A DNA stretch of 64,000 bases, taken from NCBI GenBank assembly GCA_009746045.1, contig RPFO01000041.1, positions 8,592,348 to 8,656,347 of the forward strand. The letters are read 5' to 3'. The stretch is from Mesostigma viride (taxonomy: Eukaryota; Streptophyta; Mesostigmatophyceae; Mesostigmatales; Mesostigmataceae). The position numbers and the translations under genes are program-made. Below are positions 48,121-55,323 of the stretch, piece after piece. Numbering within the stretch: position 1 is the stretch's first letter; each line of letters starts with the position of its first letter. The notes under the pieces were generated by a model. The model did no database searches. It saw nothing but the letters and a program-made list of their open reading frames with translations, and had not been told where the DNA came from.

Positions 48121-49671
48121 ATGAAGACAATAGAGGACACTCCGGAATCTTTGGTGAATATGGAGCAGGACAGAATCGCCCAGTCTCCCCCAGTCAAGTG
48201 GCAGCCCCCCCCCTACTCTGAGGCAACTGCCTGGATGGTGAAGAACTCGTTTTTTGTGGACAAGGATGACGAGTGCACGCATCTCCTTCTGGACGGTTTT
48301 CGCGGGGGACGAGTCAATCTCCCGGATGATGAAGACCTGTACGACCTGTACGCAGCGGTTGGAAAGGACGTTCAGAAGTCCCCCCCGACGATGAACGTCA
48401 TCGTCGAGCAGAAGCCGCGAGATGGAGTCTTCCCATTCTTTCTAGACCTGGACTGCGTTGACAAGGGCGACATGGCGGCCGTGGTCACCAGCACGTGGCT
48501 GCCTCTCATCCAGCAGGTGCTTGCGGAGGCCCTGCCTCCCGGGGTGGATCACGATATGGTGGTCTGCCGGGCGGCGCCCAAGGTCAGAAAGGACGGGTCG
48601 GTGAAAACCGGATTCCACGTCCACTTCCCGATGGTGCCGGTGGATGGAAAGGCTGCCCTGCTTCTGCGCTCATTGATTGTGGAGAAGCTCCATTTGCAGC
48701 TGGGGGAGAGGCCCTCAGACAACCCCTGGAGCGCGGTCGTGGACAAGACGGTACTGATGGACAATGGGATCCGCATCCTGTGGAGTTGGAAGAGTGAGAC
48801 CTGCGGGGACTGCAACAAGGAGTTCTCCAGGCTCAGGCGCGACCACGGCGCGTGCCAGCAGCTGGGGAATGACACCAAGTGGTGTGATTGCCCTTTCTGC
48901 CTGGCAAAGCGCAAGGTGCGCAAGGAGTGCAAGAGGTGTGAGCACGGAAAAATTTTCGACAATCGCGTGTACGAGCCCTGGGGCATTGTGGGAACGGACG
49001 GCGAGGTGTTGGAGGAGTTTTGCGACCCCGCCAAGGAGCCGATGAAGTACCTCCAGATGACATCCGTGCGGCGGTACGCGTCCCACCCCCTGCCCAGCGT
49101 TGTTGTGACCCCCCCGCCCTCGTATGACCCCGCAACCTGTGTGACATCAAGCGAGAAGGACAACCTGGGCAAGCGCAAGCCCAAGCACAAGCTCAAGTCG
49201 GAGGAGGCCGAGCAGGCCGCACGGCGTCTGGGGTTGCGCGCCGAGGACAGCTTCCCAGAGCAGTCCGACACGTTTCGCGCGGTCTCGAATGCCGTGAAGG
49301 CTATGGCGCCGGACGCAGTCATCCGCAAGGTTTTCAAGAATGGCGCTCAGTACTCCGTCTTGTGCGACTATAAGATGTGCCTGAACGTCCAGCGAGAGCA
49401 TGCAAGCAACAACGTGTGGTTCACCGTGGCGGCCGACGGCGTTCGCCAGCGCTGCTTTGACAGGGATAGCTGCGGTCAGTTTCGATCTGCGCCTACGCAA
49501 ATGCCAAAGGAATCTCGATCGGTCTTGTTCCCCGCGCTGTCTTCGGCCTTGGCCACGGCGCCGGCGGGGGCGGGCTCGGAGCGAAAGCCCCCGAGCGTAC
49601 AATCAATGGCGGCGTGGGCGTCCCTGGCGAAGTTTGATTTGAAGTTGCGCCGGCATGATAGCCGCCGATAG
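48121..49671 (+). CDS. archaeo-eukaryotic primase (AEP/UL52-type)
   Basis: 516 residues. Makes RNA or DNA primers for replication. Motif I with catalytic aspartates: VFPFFLDLDCVD (about 102-113). Motif II: KTGFHVHFP (about 162-170). Motif III: VVDKTVLMDNGIRILW (about 206-221). A Cys-rich zinc region follows (CGDCNKEF; WCDCPFC; CKRCEHG). The C-terminal UL52-type zinc site is CLNVQREHASNNVWF with QRCFDRDSC (about 420-452). The last 55 residues are low complexity and overlap the convergent gene, so the true stop could be slightly earlier. Works with the D5-type helicase at 39883. Confidence 0.85.
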   Translation: MKTIEDTPESLVNMEQDRIAQSPPVKWQPPPYSEATAWMVKNSFFVDKDDECTHLLLDGFRGGRVNLPDDEDLYDLYAAVGKDVQKSPPTMNVIVEQKPRDGVFPFFLDLDCVDKGDMAAVVTSTWLPLIQQVLAEALPPGVDHDMVVCRAAPKVRKDGSVKTGFHVHFPMVPVDGKAALLLRSLIVEKLHLQLGERPSDNPWSAVVDKTVLMDNGIRILWSWKSETCGDCNKEFSRLRRDHGACQQLGNDTKWCDCPFCLAKRKVRKECKRCEHGKIFDNRVYEPWGIVGTDGEVLEEFCDPAKEPMKYLQMTSVRRYASHPLPSVVVTPPPSYDPATCVTSSEKDNLGKRKPKHKLKSEEAEQAARRLGLRAEDSFPEQSDTFRAVSNAVKAMAPDAVIRKVFKNGAQYSVLCDYKMCLNVQREHASNNVWFTVAADGVRQRCFDRDSCGQFRSAPTQMPKESRSVLFPALSSALATAPAGAGSERKPPSVQSMAAWASLAKFDLKLRRHDSRR

Positions 49672-50380
49672 GAGTGCACAGACTGCCGAACTCTGTCACC
49701 AGGTTAGGTTTGGTCAGTAGTGCGATAGGAACCGCTCCATGTCTGTATCTGTTTGTTATTGGTGCTGAGTTGGGAATAAAGAGAACATTTGGGCCGTGTA
49801 CCTCTTTTCGTGCATGTTTTGGCAAGTAACCGACACAACGGATGAACACATTTTCGTAGGGCGAAGAGTGGGAAGGAAAGTTCATGCCCACCACATCACG
49901 AGCCCTCTCCATGCGCTGGTGGAAGGGGAGAGGTATCTGAGTCTTCCTTGCAAATGCCAGGCAGTCGTGCGCCACAAACGCAGTCTTGCATCCGTCGCGG
50001 GCCAGAACTCCTTGCAGGACCGTACCACGAAACAACCGCACCTTGAACGGAGGCATGCGCAGGATGTGGACGGACTTATCCCAATGCACTATGGCGCAAA
50101 CGGTGCGGCCGCCGCGGACGCGCACGAGGGCCAGCATACAGTGAACACCTGGCATGAATTCGCACACCCAGTAGTCGTCAGGGCCAATTTCCTGACTCAA
50201 AACGTCCGCAGCGCCCACGCCATGGAGCGCGGGCCGGGGCAGGTCGTTTGATTGGCAGACAGCGGAGACAGCCTTCAAAACGTCGTTCTGCTCCCGCACG
50301 GATGCCCTTCGAATCATCGTGGGGCGTGAGCGAGCGAATGGTCCGTCCACGGTGAAGTGCCCATCCATCTGTCGGTACAA
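49493..50380 (-). CDS. mRNA capping guanylyltransferase-like pseudoenzyme
   Basis: 295 residues; the real end is probably near 49690, because the last 50 residues are Pro-rich and antisense to the primase. The core fits the nucleotidyltransferase domain of viral capping enzymes: WVCEFMPGVHCMLALVRVRG at the motif I position, VCAIVHWDKSVHIL, VRLFRGTVLQGVL at motif III, and TAFVAHDCLAFARKTQIPL, QRMERARDVV at motif IIIa. But motif I lacks the catalytic Lys (FMPG where KxDG is expected) and motif III lacks its Glu (QGVL for DGEL). It has probably lost transferase activity and may keep RNA or protein binding. Confidence 0.55.
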   Translation of the reverse strand: MYRQMDGHFTVDGPFARSRPTMIRRASVREQNDVLKAVSAVCQSNDLPRPALHGVGAADVLSQEIGPDDYWVCEFMPGVHCMLALVRVRGGRTVCAIVHWDKSVHILRMPPFKVRLFRGTVLQGVLARDGCKTAFVAHDCLAFARKTQIPLPFHQRMERARDVVGMNFPSHSSPYENVFIRCVGYLPKHARKEVHGPNVLFIPNSAPITNRYRHGAVPIALLTKPNLVTEFGSLCTPIGGYHAGATSNQTSPGTPTPPLIVRSGAFAPSPPPPAPWPRPKTARGTRPIEIPLAFA

Positions 50381-50404
50381 GGTGCGGTCGATATTTTTGC
50401 GCCC

Positions 50405-50989
50405 TCAAACGCGCCTTATTCGCCTCGATCCAGTGGTGTGCGGTCTCCTGTAGGACGAGACCTCGTCGTCATCCGAATCGGAAATGATGATTGGCTGTGG
50501 TCGAGGCGTTTGTGGTGCTCGTGTTTGTGGTAGTGGCTGTGGTGGTGCTCGTGTTGGAGGTGTTGCTCGTCGCGCTTTACCGCTCGAGCCAGAGCTGGAG
50601 CTGGAAATCGAGACAAACACAGGCCCGCTGCCGCCTACCAGAGGAGGGGGCCGCCTCTTCCTCTTCCTCTTCTTCGCTGGGTCCTCTCCACTGCCACTTC
50701 CACCAAGGGCTCCAGCGATGGCTTTGTCTATAACCCGTTGATCGCTCTTGGTGACGACCTTGTACCCGCCCCTGGCCCAATCTTTGCATCTGTTGACCAC
50801 GTCCGTGTATTTTCCGCGCATTTGCACGCCATTTCCTTCGCTCGCGTCCACCACGTGAAAACCAAACTCCTTGTAGTGTCCCACCAACTTCTCGTTGGCC
50901 TTGAACACGCAAACGGCATTTTGAAACTCCTTAAGTGTCTTCAGTTTTTCCTCCGGAGGGTGCGGGTCATCAGGGTCGACAATGCCCAT
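50405..50989 (-). CDS. hypothetical protein with basic, Pro/Ser-rich tail
   Basis: 194 residues. Residues 1-95 are a folded-looking domain (LKEFQNAVCVFKANEKLVGH; FHVVDASEGNGVQMRGKY; VIDKAIAGALG). The rest is a KKRKRKRR nuclear-localisation-like block, Ser-rich and Pro-rich low complexity, and a short acidic IIISDSDDDE motif that resembles a SUMO-interacting motif. The latter two are inference. Clean start, 9 nt from the next minus-strand gene. Confidence 0.55.
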   Translation of the reverse strand: MGIVDPDDPHPPEEKLKTLKEFQNAVCVFKANEKLVGHYKEFGFHVVDASEGNGVQMRGKYTDVVNRCKDWARGGYKVVTKSDQRVIDKAIAGALGGSGSGEDPAKKRKRKRRPPPLVGGSGPVFVSISSSSSGSSGKARRATPPTRAPPQPLPQTRAPQTPRPQPIIISDSDDDEVSSYRRPHTTGSRRIRRV

Positions 50990-50998
50990 AAAGATTCT

Positions 50999-51535
50999 CT
51001 AGGACTTTGTGAACTTTTGTAAGTATGTCTTGCACTTCTCCATGCTCCACGTCACGTACTCGGTGTTGTCTATGTCGTGACACTCTCCTCCACTGGCCTC
51101 GAGGTTAATATTGGCTGTCTCCGGGTCCGGAAGCTTGTCCCTCATTAGCTGGAGCGCGTGACAGAGCATTCTCCTTCCCACCGTACTAAATGCGTCCCTC
51201 TCGTATTTTTCCGACCAGTTGGGGTACTCTTTGGCGCGCACGTAGAAGTACGGGACAAAGAGGTCGCCGGGGCTCCTCTGATCTAGTGCGACTTCCGCAT
51301 ATGCGAGGTCCCCGATTGGTATCTCCCGGTTCATCAGGTAATTAGCCAATCTGGACACATCTTCGTAGCCATCGGGGATCCAGATAAATACCTTGCAACT
51401 ACTTTCGTCCATTTCGACGTTCACTTTCAATGGGAAAGACCGCCCGCTAATAGGGTCAATGAGAACGCGGGTAGGGAGCGGGAAATTTGTCTCTTCCCAC
51501 TCAGTCATACGACTTTTTCCTTTTCTCTTTGGCAT
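50999..51535 (-). CDS. GNAT-like acetyltransferase candidate
   Basis: 178 residues. VLIDPISGRSFPLKVNVEMD and SCKVFIWIPDGYEDVSRLAN at the front, LFVPYFYVRAKEYP in the middle, FSTVGRRMLCHALQLM then INLEASGG toward the end. The last two resemble the 'G.G..ll..a......i.Lea.g' region of viral GNAT proteins, but the canonical Q/RxxGxG/A is not clear. Family assignment is tentative. Confidence 0.4.
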   Translation of the reverse strand: MPKRKGKSRMTEWEETNFPLPTRVLIDPISGRSFPLKVNVEMDESSCKVFIWIPDGYEDVSRLANYLMNREIPIGDLAYAEVALDQRSPGDLFVPYFYVRAKEYPNWSEKYERDAFSTVGRRMLCHALQLMRDKLPDPETANINLEASGGECHDIDNTEYVTWSMEKCKTYLQKFTKS

Positions 51536-51609
51536 TTCCTCTCAAGAAGTCGACATATTTTTTACTGTGGTCCACCGAGCACTATTTTGTCATCCTCCAT
51601 TAAGGACCC

Positions 51610-51873
51610 ATGGCCACCGTCGCATTCATCGGGAGGGTCATCAAGACCAAGTACGAAAATGGCAAAATCCCGCCCTGCGATTTGTTCGACTCTGCCATCA
51701 CGGAAACCGTGGAAATGGCTGCCGAGGTCGCCCGCGCCCAATCAGCAGGCCGGCTTGAGCAAAAGGCAGAAGAGCTGTGGCGCCTCTATTACTCTTTTGA
51801 TGATAAAGACCACCCGCTCTACAAGCAGGTTGTGGAGGAGGCGGTTCGCGAGCTGGCGGAGATAAGAGGTTAA
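51610..51873 (+). CDS. small helical hypothetical protein
   Basis: 87 residues, mostly helical (EMAAEVARAQSAGRLEQKAE, YKQVVEEAVRELAEIRG). Divergent from the GNAT-like gene by 74 nt. Its stop overlaps the end of the next minus-strand gene by 4 nt. Family unknown. Confidence 0.5.
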   Translation: MATVAFIGRVIKTKYENGKIPPCDLFDSAITETVEMAAEVARAQSAGRLEQKAEELWRLYYSFDDKDHPLYKQVVEEAVRELAEIRG

Positions 51874-53310
51874 CCGGTTATTCTTAATGCGCCTGGATGT
51901 CGTGGTGGTTGATCAGAATCGGAATCGGAATCAATCACCACGTACTCTATTGCTTTTCCTTTCCCCTTCTTGTCCTTCGCATTCCGTTCCCTCTCCTCCT
52001 TTTCCCTTTTCTCCTTCTCCTCTCTCCTTGTCCTCTCCCTCTCCTCCTCCCTCCTCTCCTCCTCGGCCGGATCGATGAGCATCAGGCGTCTCCCGCGTTT
52101 TCGGGCGTTGACACCCGCCCTTTTGGCTGAGCCCCAAAGAATGTCAGGCAGCAGGTCTGGCAGCACTGTCGGTTCTTCTTGGGGGGGGTCAGCTCTGCTG
52201 ACGGGGTGGGTGACGCGGGGGGGCACTGCCGGGGCGTCTAACAAATCTCAATCCGCTGCCCAATAAGCGGTTGGGAAAAAGCGGCACATTTGGACGCTGG
52301 GCTGGACCTTTCAACCACTTGTCATAGGCTTTCTTCATTTTCCGGTGATCCCTTTTGAGTCTTTCGAAAGCATGCAAGTACGCCGCAGCAGCCTCTTCGA
52401 GGCCTCTGTTTAAGAAACGCTCGTATTCACGGACGGCCTGTTCCATTTGAATGTCGATATTTTCCAGTCGCTGCTCCCATCGCGCCATTTGCGCCCTGCC
52501 AAGCAGCTCGTGCAGATTCCTTATGATCCCTTCCCGAATGCTCCTCAATCTGTTGATCTTTGCTTTACCTCTCCTGATATCTCCTTTCGTCTGTGCTGTC
52601 ACCGGGAGTGCATTAATGCGAGTTTGCACATCCTGCTCCTCGGCCACGTTTGCGTTGAATTCCTCGATGGCCGCTTGAATTTGAAACACTCTCTGCACGT
52701 TGGGATCAAGGAAAGCTCGCCGGGTGTGTTCGGGTATCGCCTCCGGTATTTCGTCATATGTCAGGACCTGGAGAGTGTCTCGCGAGCCTCCTGCCCCCCC
52801 TGCCCCCGCTCTAGCCTGCTGTCTAGTCAATTCAGGAAGGTCCCTCATCAGGTCTGCAGCGAGTTGAAGTTGACGTCGGAACGCCGCGTTTTCTTCACCT
52901 GCTACTAGATCATCTATGAGTCTTTGAATCGGGGTTGTTTGGACAAGGCGTAGAACCCCCTCTGGGAGGCCTGTATGTCGGGGCTCGTGTTCTTCTTCGT
53001 GAGGTGCCTCCGTGATGGGTTGGAACGCATCTACCTGAACCGGATCTTGCTGATCGTCCCTGTGCCGAGCGGGGCGCCGCCGTGGGTTGGCGCTTCTTCG
53101 CCTCCTACTTCGCGGCACAAGGACGCCGTCGTCGTCATTACCTTCCTCCCGGGCGTACCGAGGCTGCAGAGGAGCTCGCAGAGGGCCTAGAACAAGAACC
53201 GGGACCTCAGGGGAAGGCCTCGGGATCGCTTCTTGGGGCAACACTTGCGTTCTTGACGGCATACCTCCTTGCCGGGCCAGTCTGGACACATTGAGTGGCA
53301 TCTCATACAT
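51870..53310 (-). CDS. long helical protein with charged coiled-coil tail, possible frameshift
   Basis: Two minus-strand frames: 52189-53310 (373 residues) and 51870-52244 (124, apparent TTG start). The first begins with a Pro/Arg-rich segment, then a long helical region (IQRLIDDLVAGEENAAFRRQ; IEEFNANVAEEQDVQTRINA). The second is a Glu/Arg/Lys coiled coil ending EYVVIDSDSDSDQ, another acidic SIM-like motif. Joining them needs one base fewer in a C run near 52220, giving about 480 residues. Whether they are one gene or two is open. Family unknown. Confidence 0.5.
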
Positions 53311-53659
53311 ATACGGTATGCGATTTTTCTGTATCTATTGAATATGATGGGATTGTGTCTGTCTGTCAGCCCATTTGGGGGCACGGCGTCAACCGTGTGG
53401 ATCATTCCTGTTCCTTCCAACTGAGCGCCCAATCAATCCTGCGATCCCGGTGGGAGGCAGCGCATGTATTGGAGCCCCCCCGCGCCAGGCTGCCCACCCC
53501 AATTCCGTCACCGAAGGCGCACAATAAGAGTACACCCCCAAGTGTGTACTGGTGATGCTTGACGTAATCAATACAGCCATCCTCGCGTCCGGAGACACTT
53601 CGGACAGCTAGCAACTTCTTTCTTCATCACAGGAAAGGGCGCGGAATCGACCGGACGAC
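53311..53659. other. intergenic stretch
   Basis: No supported gene. It separates two divergent transcription units and presumably holds both promoters. No specific motif stands out. Confidence 0.4.
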
Positions 53660-54211
53660 ATGGACCTCCTGGAGAGATCTCTGCAGCGTTTCTACAAGAA
53701 CGAAGCGAACTTCAACACGTTGTACGAGTTCGCCTGTCCGGAGGGAAAAAAGAGGTCGTCCGGTGTCTCCCTTCGCGTCATCGAGTGGCTCGTAACCAAC
53801 TACGCCAAGACGCACAAAGTAGAGTACAACCTCGAAGGCTCGTCCATCCCGTTCAACCTGTACATGGCGTACAGAGAGCAGACGGACGTCTACTCCAAAC
53901 GCATGTTTGACCCCTTTGCGAGAAGGACCAAGACCAAGCTGGTCAGCGCGGACGGTGGGCGTGAAATTGTCACAACCCCAGGGCAGATGAACTTCTTTCG
54001 CTGGGCCATCCTTAATGGCATCGTGGAGTATGCGAAATCTCACCATGAGGACATCAGGGCCGACCTGCCTAAGTGCAAGACGCCCACTCTTCACGTGCGC
54101 GACGGCAAGATCGTTAAGTGCCGTAATCGGTGCAAGGCCTCGGACCTGGCCGTGATCCTGCGCCCACAGGTCAAGAGAGTTCAACGCCGTTTCATCGTCC
54201 GCTTTGACTGA
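53660..54211 (+). CDS. conserved NCLDV protein (A494R-like)
   Basis: 183 residues. LERSLQRFYKNEANFNTLYE, SGVSLRVIEWLVTNYAKTHK, IPFNLYMAYREQTDVYSKRM and FDPFARR are the hallmark order of a protein conserved in almost all algal NCLDVs and mimiviruses ('iSlRviDwfvTny.k ... y..qL..YsK..FDPF.R'). Residues GQMNFFRWAILNGIVEYA follow. Function is not established; it is usually among the core genes. Clean frame. Confidence 0.8.
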   Translation: MDLLERSLQRFYKNEANFNTLYEFACPEGKKRSSGVSLRVIEWLVTNYAKTHKVEYNLEGSSIPFNLYMAYREQTDVYSKRMFDPFARRTKTKLVSADGGREIVTTPGQMNFFRWAILNGIVEYAKSHHEDIRADLPKCKTPTLHVRDGKIVKCRNRCKASDLAVILRPQVKRVQRRFIVRFD

Positions 54212-54255
54212 ACGAGGGCGCGCTTAAAATATGGTCTATCCTAATAGAGAGCAGC

Positions 54256-54621
54256 ATGGCCTTCATATACGAAGCGGTCATAAAACGCCCGTTGAAGGAC
54301 CTGTTCATGAGGGGCCCGCACCTCTTCGGCTCTCTGGGCTTCTGGCAGAACATGGACAAACACGATATCTGTGCAGAGATGACGACGACCTCCTCGGAAA
54401 TCTGGCGAGTCAGCCCGCATCATTGCGAACAGGTGATAGAGAGCCGTTTTGAGAGTGTCCATGTTCTTATAAGGACCATCCTGTTGTGGATGGCTGCGTA
54501 CAAGGCATTTCTTCTGTGTGTCAGTCTCATCCTAGAAGGGGTAAATAAACGATTTATTGAAAGAAGTAAATCGAAAATCAACGCCACCTCAACATCGTCC
54601 TCAACGCCCCCCCTCTCCTGA
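54256..54621 (+). CDS. conserved algal-virus-type membrane protein
   Basis: 121 residues. LKDLFMRGPHLFGSLGFWQ, ICAEMTTTSSEIW, HHCEQVIESRFESVHVL, then a hydrophobic helix ILLWMAAYKAFLLCVSLIL and a polar tail. The layout matches a small membrane protein family seen in phycodnaviruses. Ends antisense to the next gene (44-nt overlap). Confidence 0.6.
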   Translation: MAFIYEAVIKRPLKDLFMRGPHLFGSLGFWQNMDKHDICAEMTTTSSEIWRVSPHHCEQVIESRFESVHVLIRTILLWMAAYKAFLLCVSLILEGVNKRFIERSKSKINATSTSSSTPPLS

Positions 54622-54940
54622 CCCTCTCGCCCGCGTTTGTTGACGGTTTAGCGTTTCGCGAACCCTCCAAGACCACGACAGTCTTTCCCTGGCCGGAGCG
54701 GAAGAGACGGCTCACCCCCAAAGCGGCGGCCACCCCTCCGAGCGCCAACGCTACGGTGCCCAGTGCCCCATCGATCCGAGACTTTGCACGGGATTGACGC
54801 GCGCGATCGTTCGATCGCAAGGTCACGGCACACCACGCTGCGGCCAAGCCGGAGGACACGGCCGAGCGCATCTTTGAAGCAAGGAACAATATAAGGGTGG
54901 ACAAGAGGATCAAGATCAAAAGGGTCTGCGGAAGATCCAT
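54578..54940 (-). CDS. membrane protein with N-terminal anchor
   Basis: 120 residues: strongly hydrophobic TLLILILLSTLILFLA at the start, a basic segment and a second hydrophobic stretch GTVALALGGVAAALGVS, ending basic (RRGGALRTMLRWR). Family unknown. Confidence 0.5.
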   Translation of the reverse strand: MDLPQTLLILILLSTLILFLASKMRSAVSSGLAAAWCAVTLRSNDRARQSRAKSRIDGALGTVALALGGVAAALGVSRLFRSGQGKTVVVLEGSRNAKPSTNAGERVRRGGALRTMLRWR

Positions 54941-54977
54941 GCTGTGTTGTAACCAAACTGATATTAATTAAAAATAC

Positions 54978-55226
54978 TTAAGAAACCAAAATCCCTCGAG
55001 TCCCCACTGCGCTGCCCATGTCAACGTATGATCGATACAACATGTATGACGCGGCCATCAAGCCTAGCCACAACATGTTCCACTTCATCCAGATGCACCT
55101 CCAGTCGTCCTCTTTACACTTGTAGCCGTCCACACGCCGCATATAGCTCACGGCGGTGGCTGTGTGGAAGAGAATGAAACCGGCCACGATCATTGCGCCA
55201 AAAGGTCCGATTGTGATGAGCACCAT
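54978..55226 (-). CDS. small two-helix membrane protein
   Basis: 82 residues: MIVAGFILFHTATAV, then RVDGYKCKEDDWRCIWMKWN and MLWLGLMAASYMLYR. Two Cys in the loop could form a disulfide. Family unknown. Divergent from the RNR gene, 97 nt apart. Confidence 0.5.
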   Translation of the reverse strand: MVLITIGPFGAMIVAGFILFHTATAVSYMRRVDGYKCKEDDWRCIWMKWNMLWLGLMAASYMLYRSYVDMGSAVGTRGILVS

Positions 55227-55323
55227 AGTCAGCGTATACTATGCCCCGCAGAAAAAAAGATTCCCGTTTGCCTACCGGGCCGCGTTCACCCCGTGAAGAA
55301 AATGAGCGCCTTATGTATGCGCG

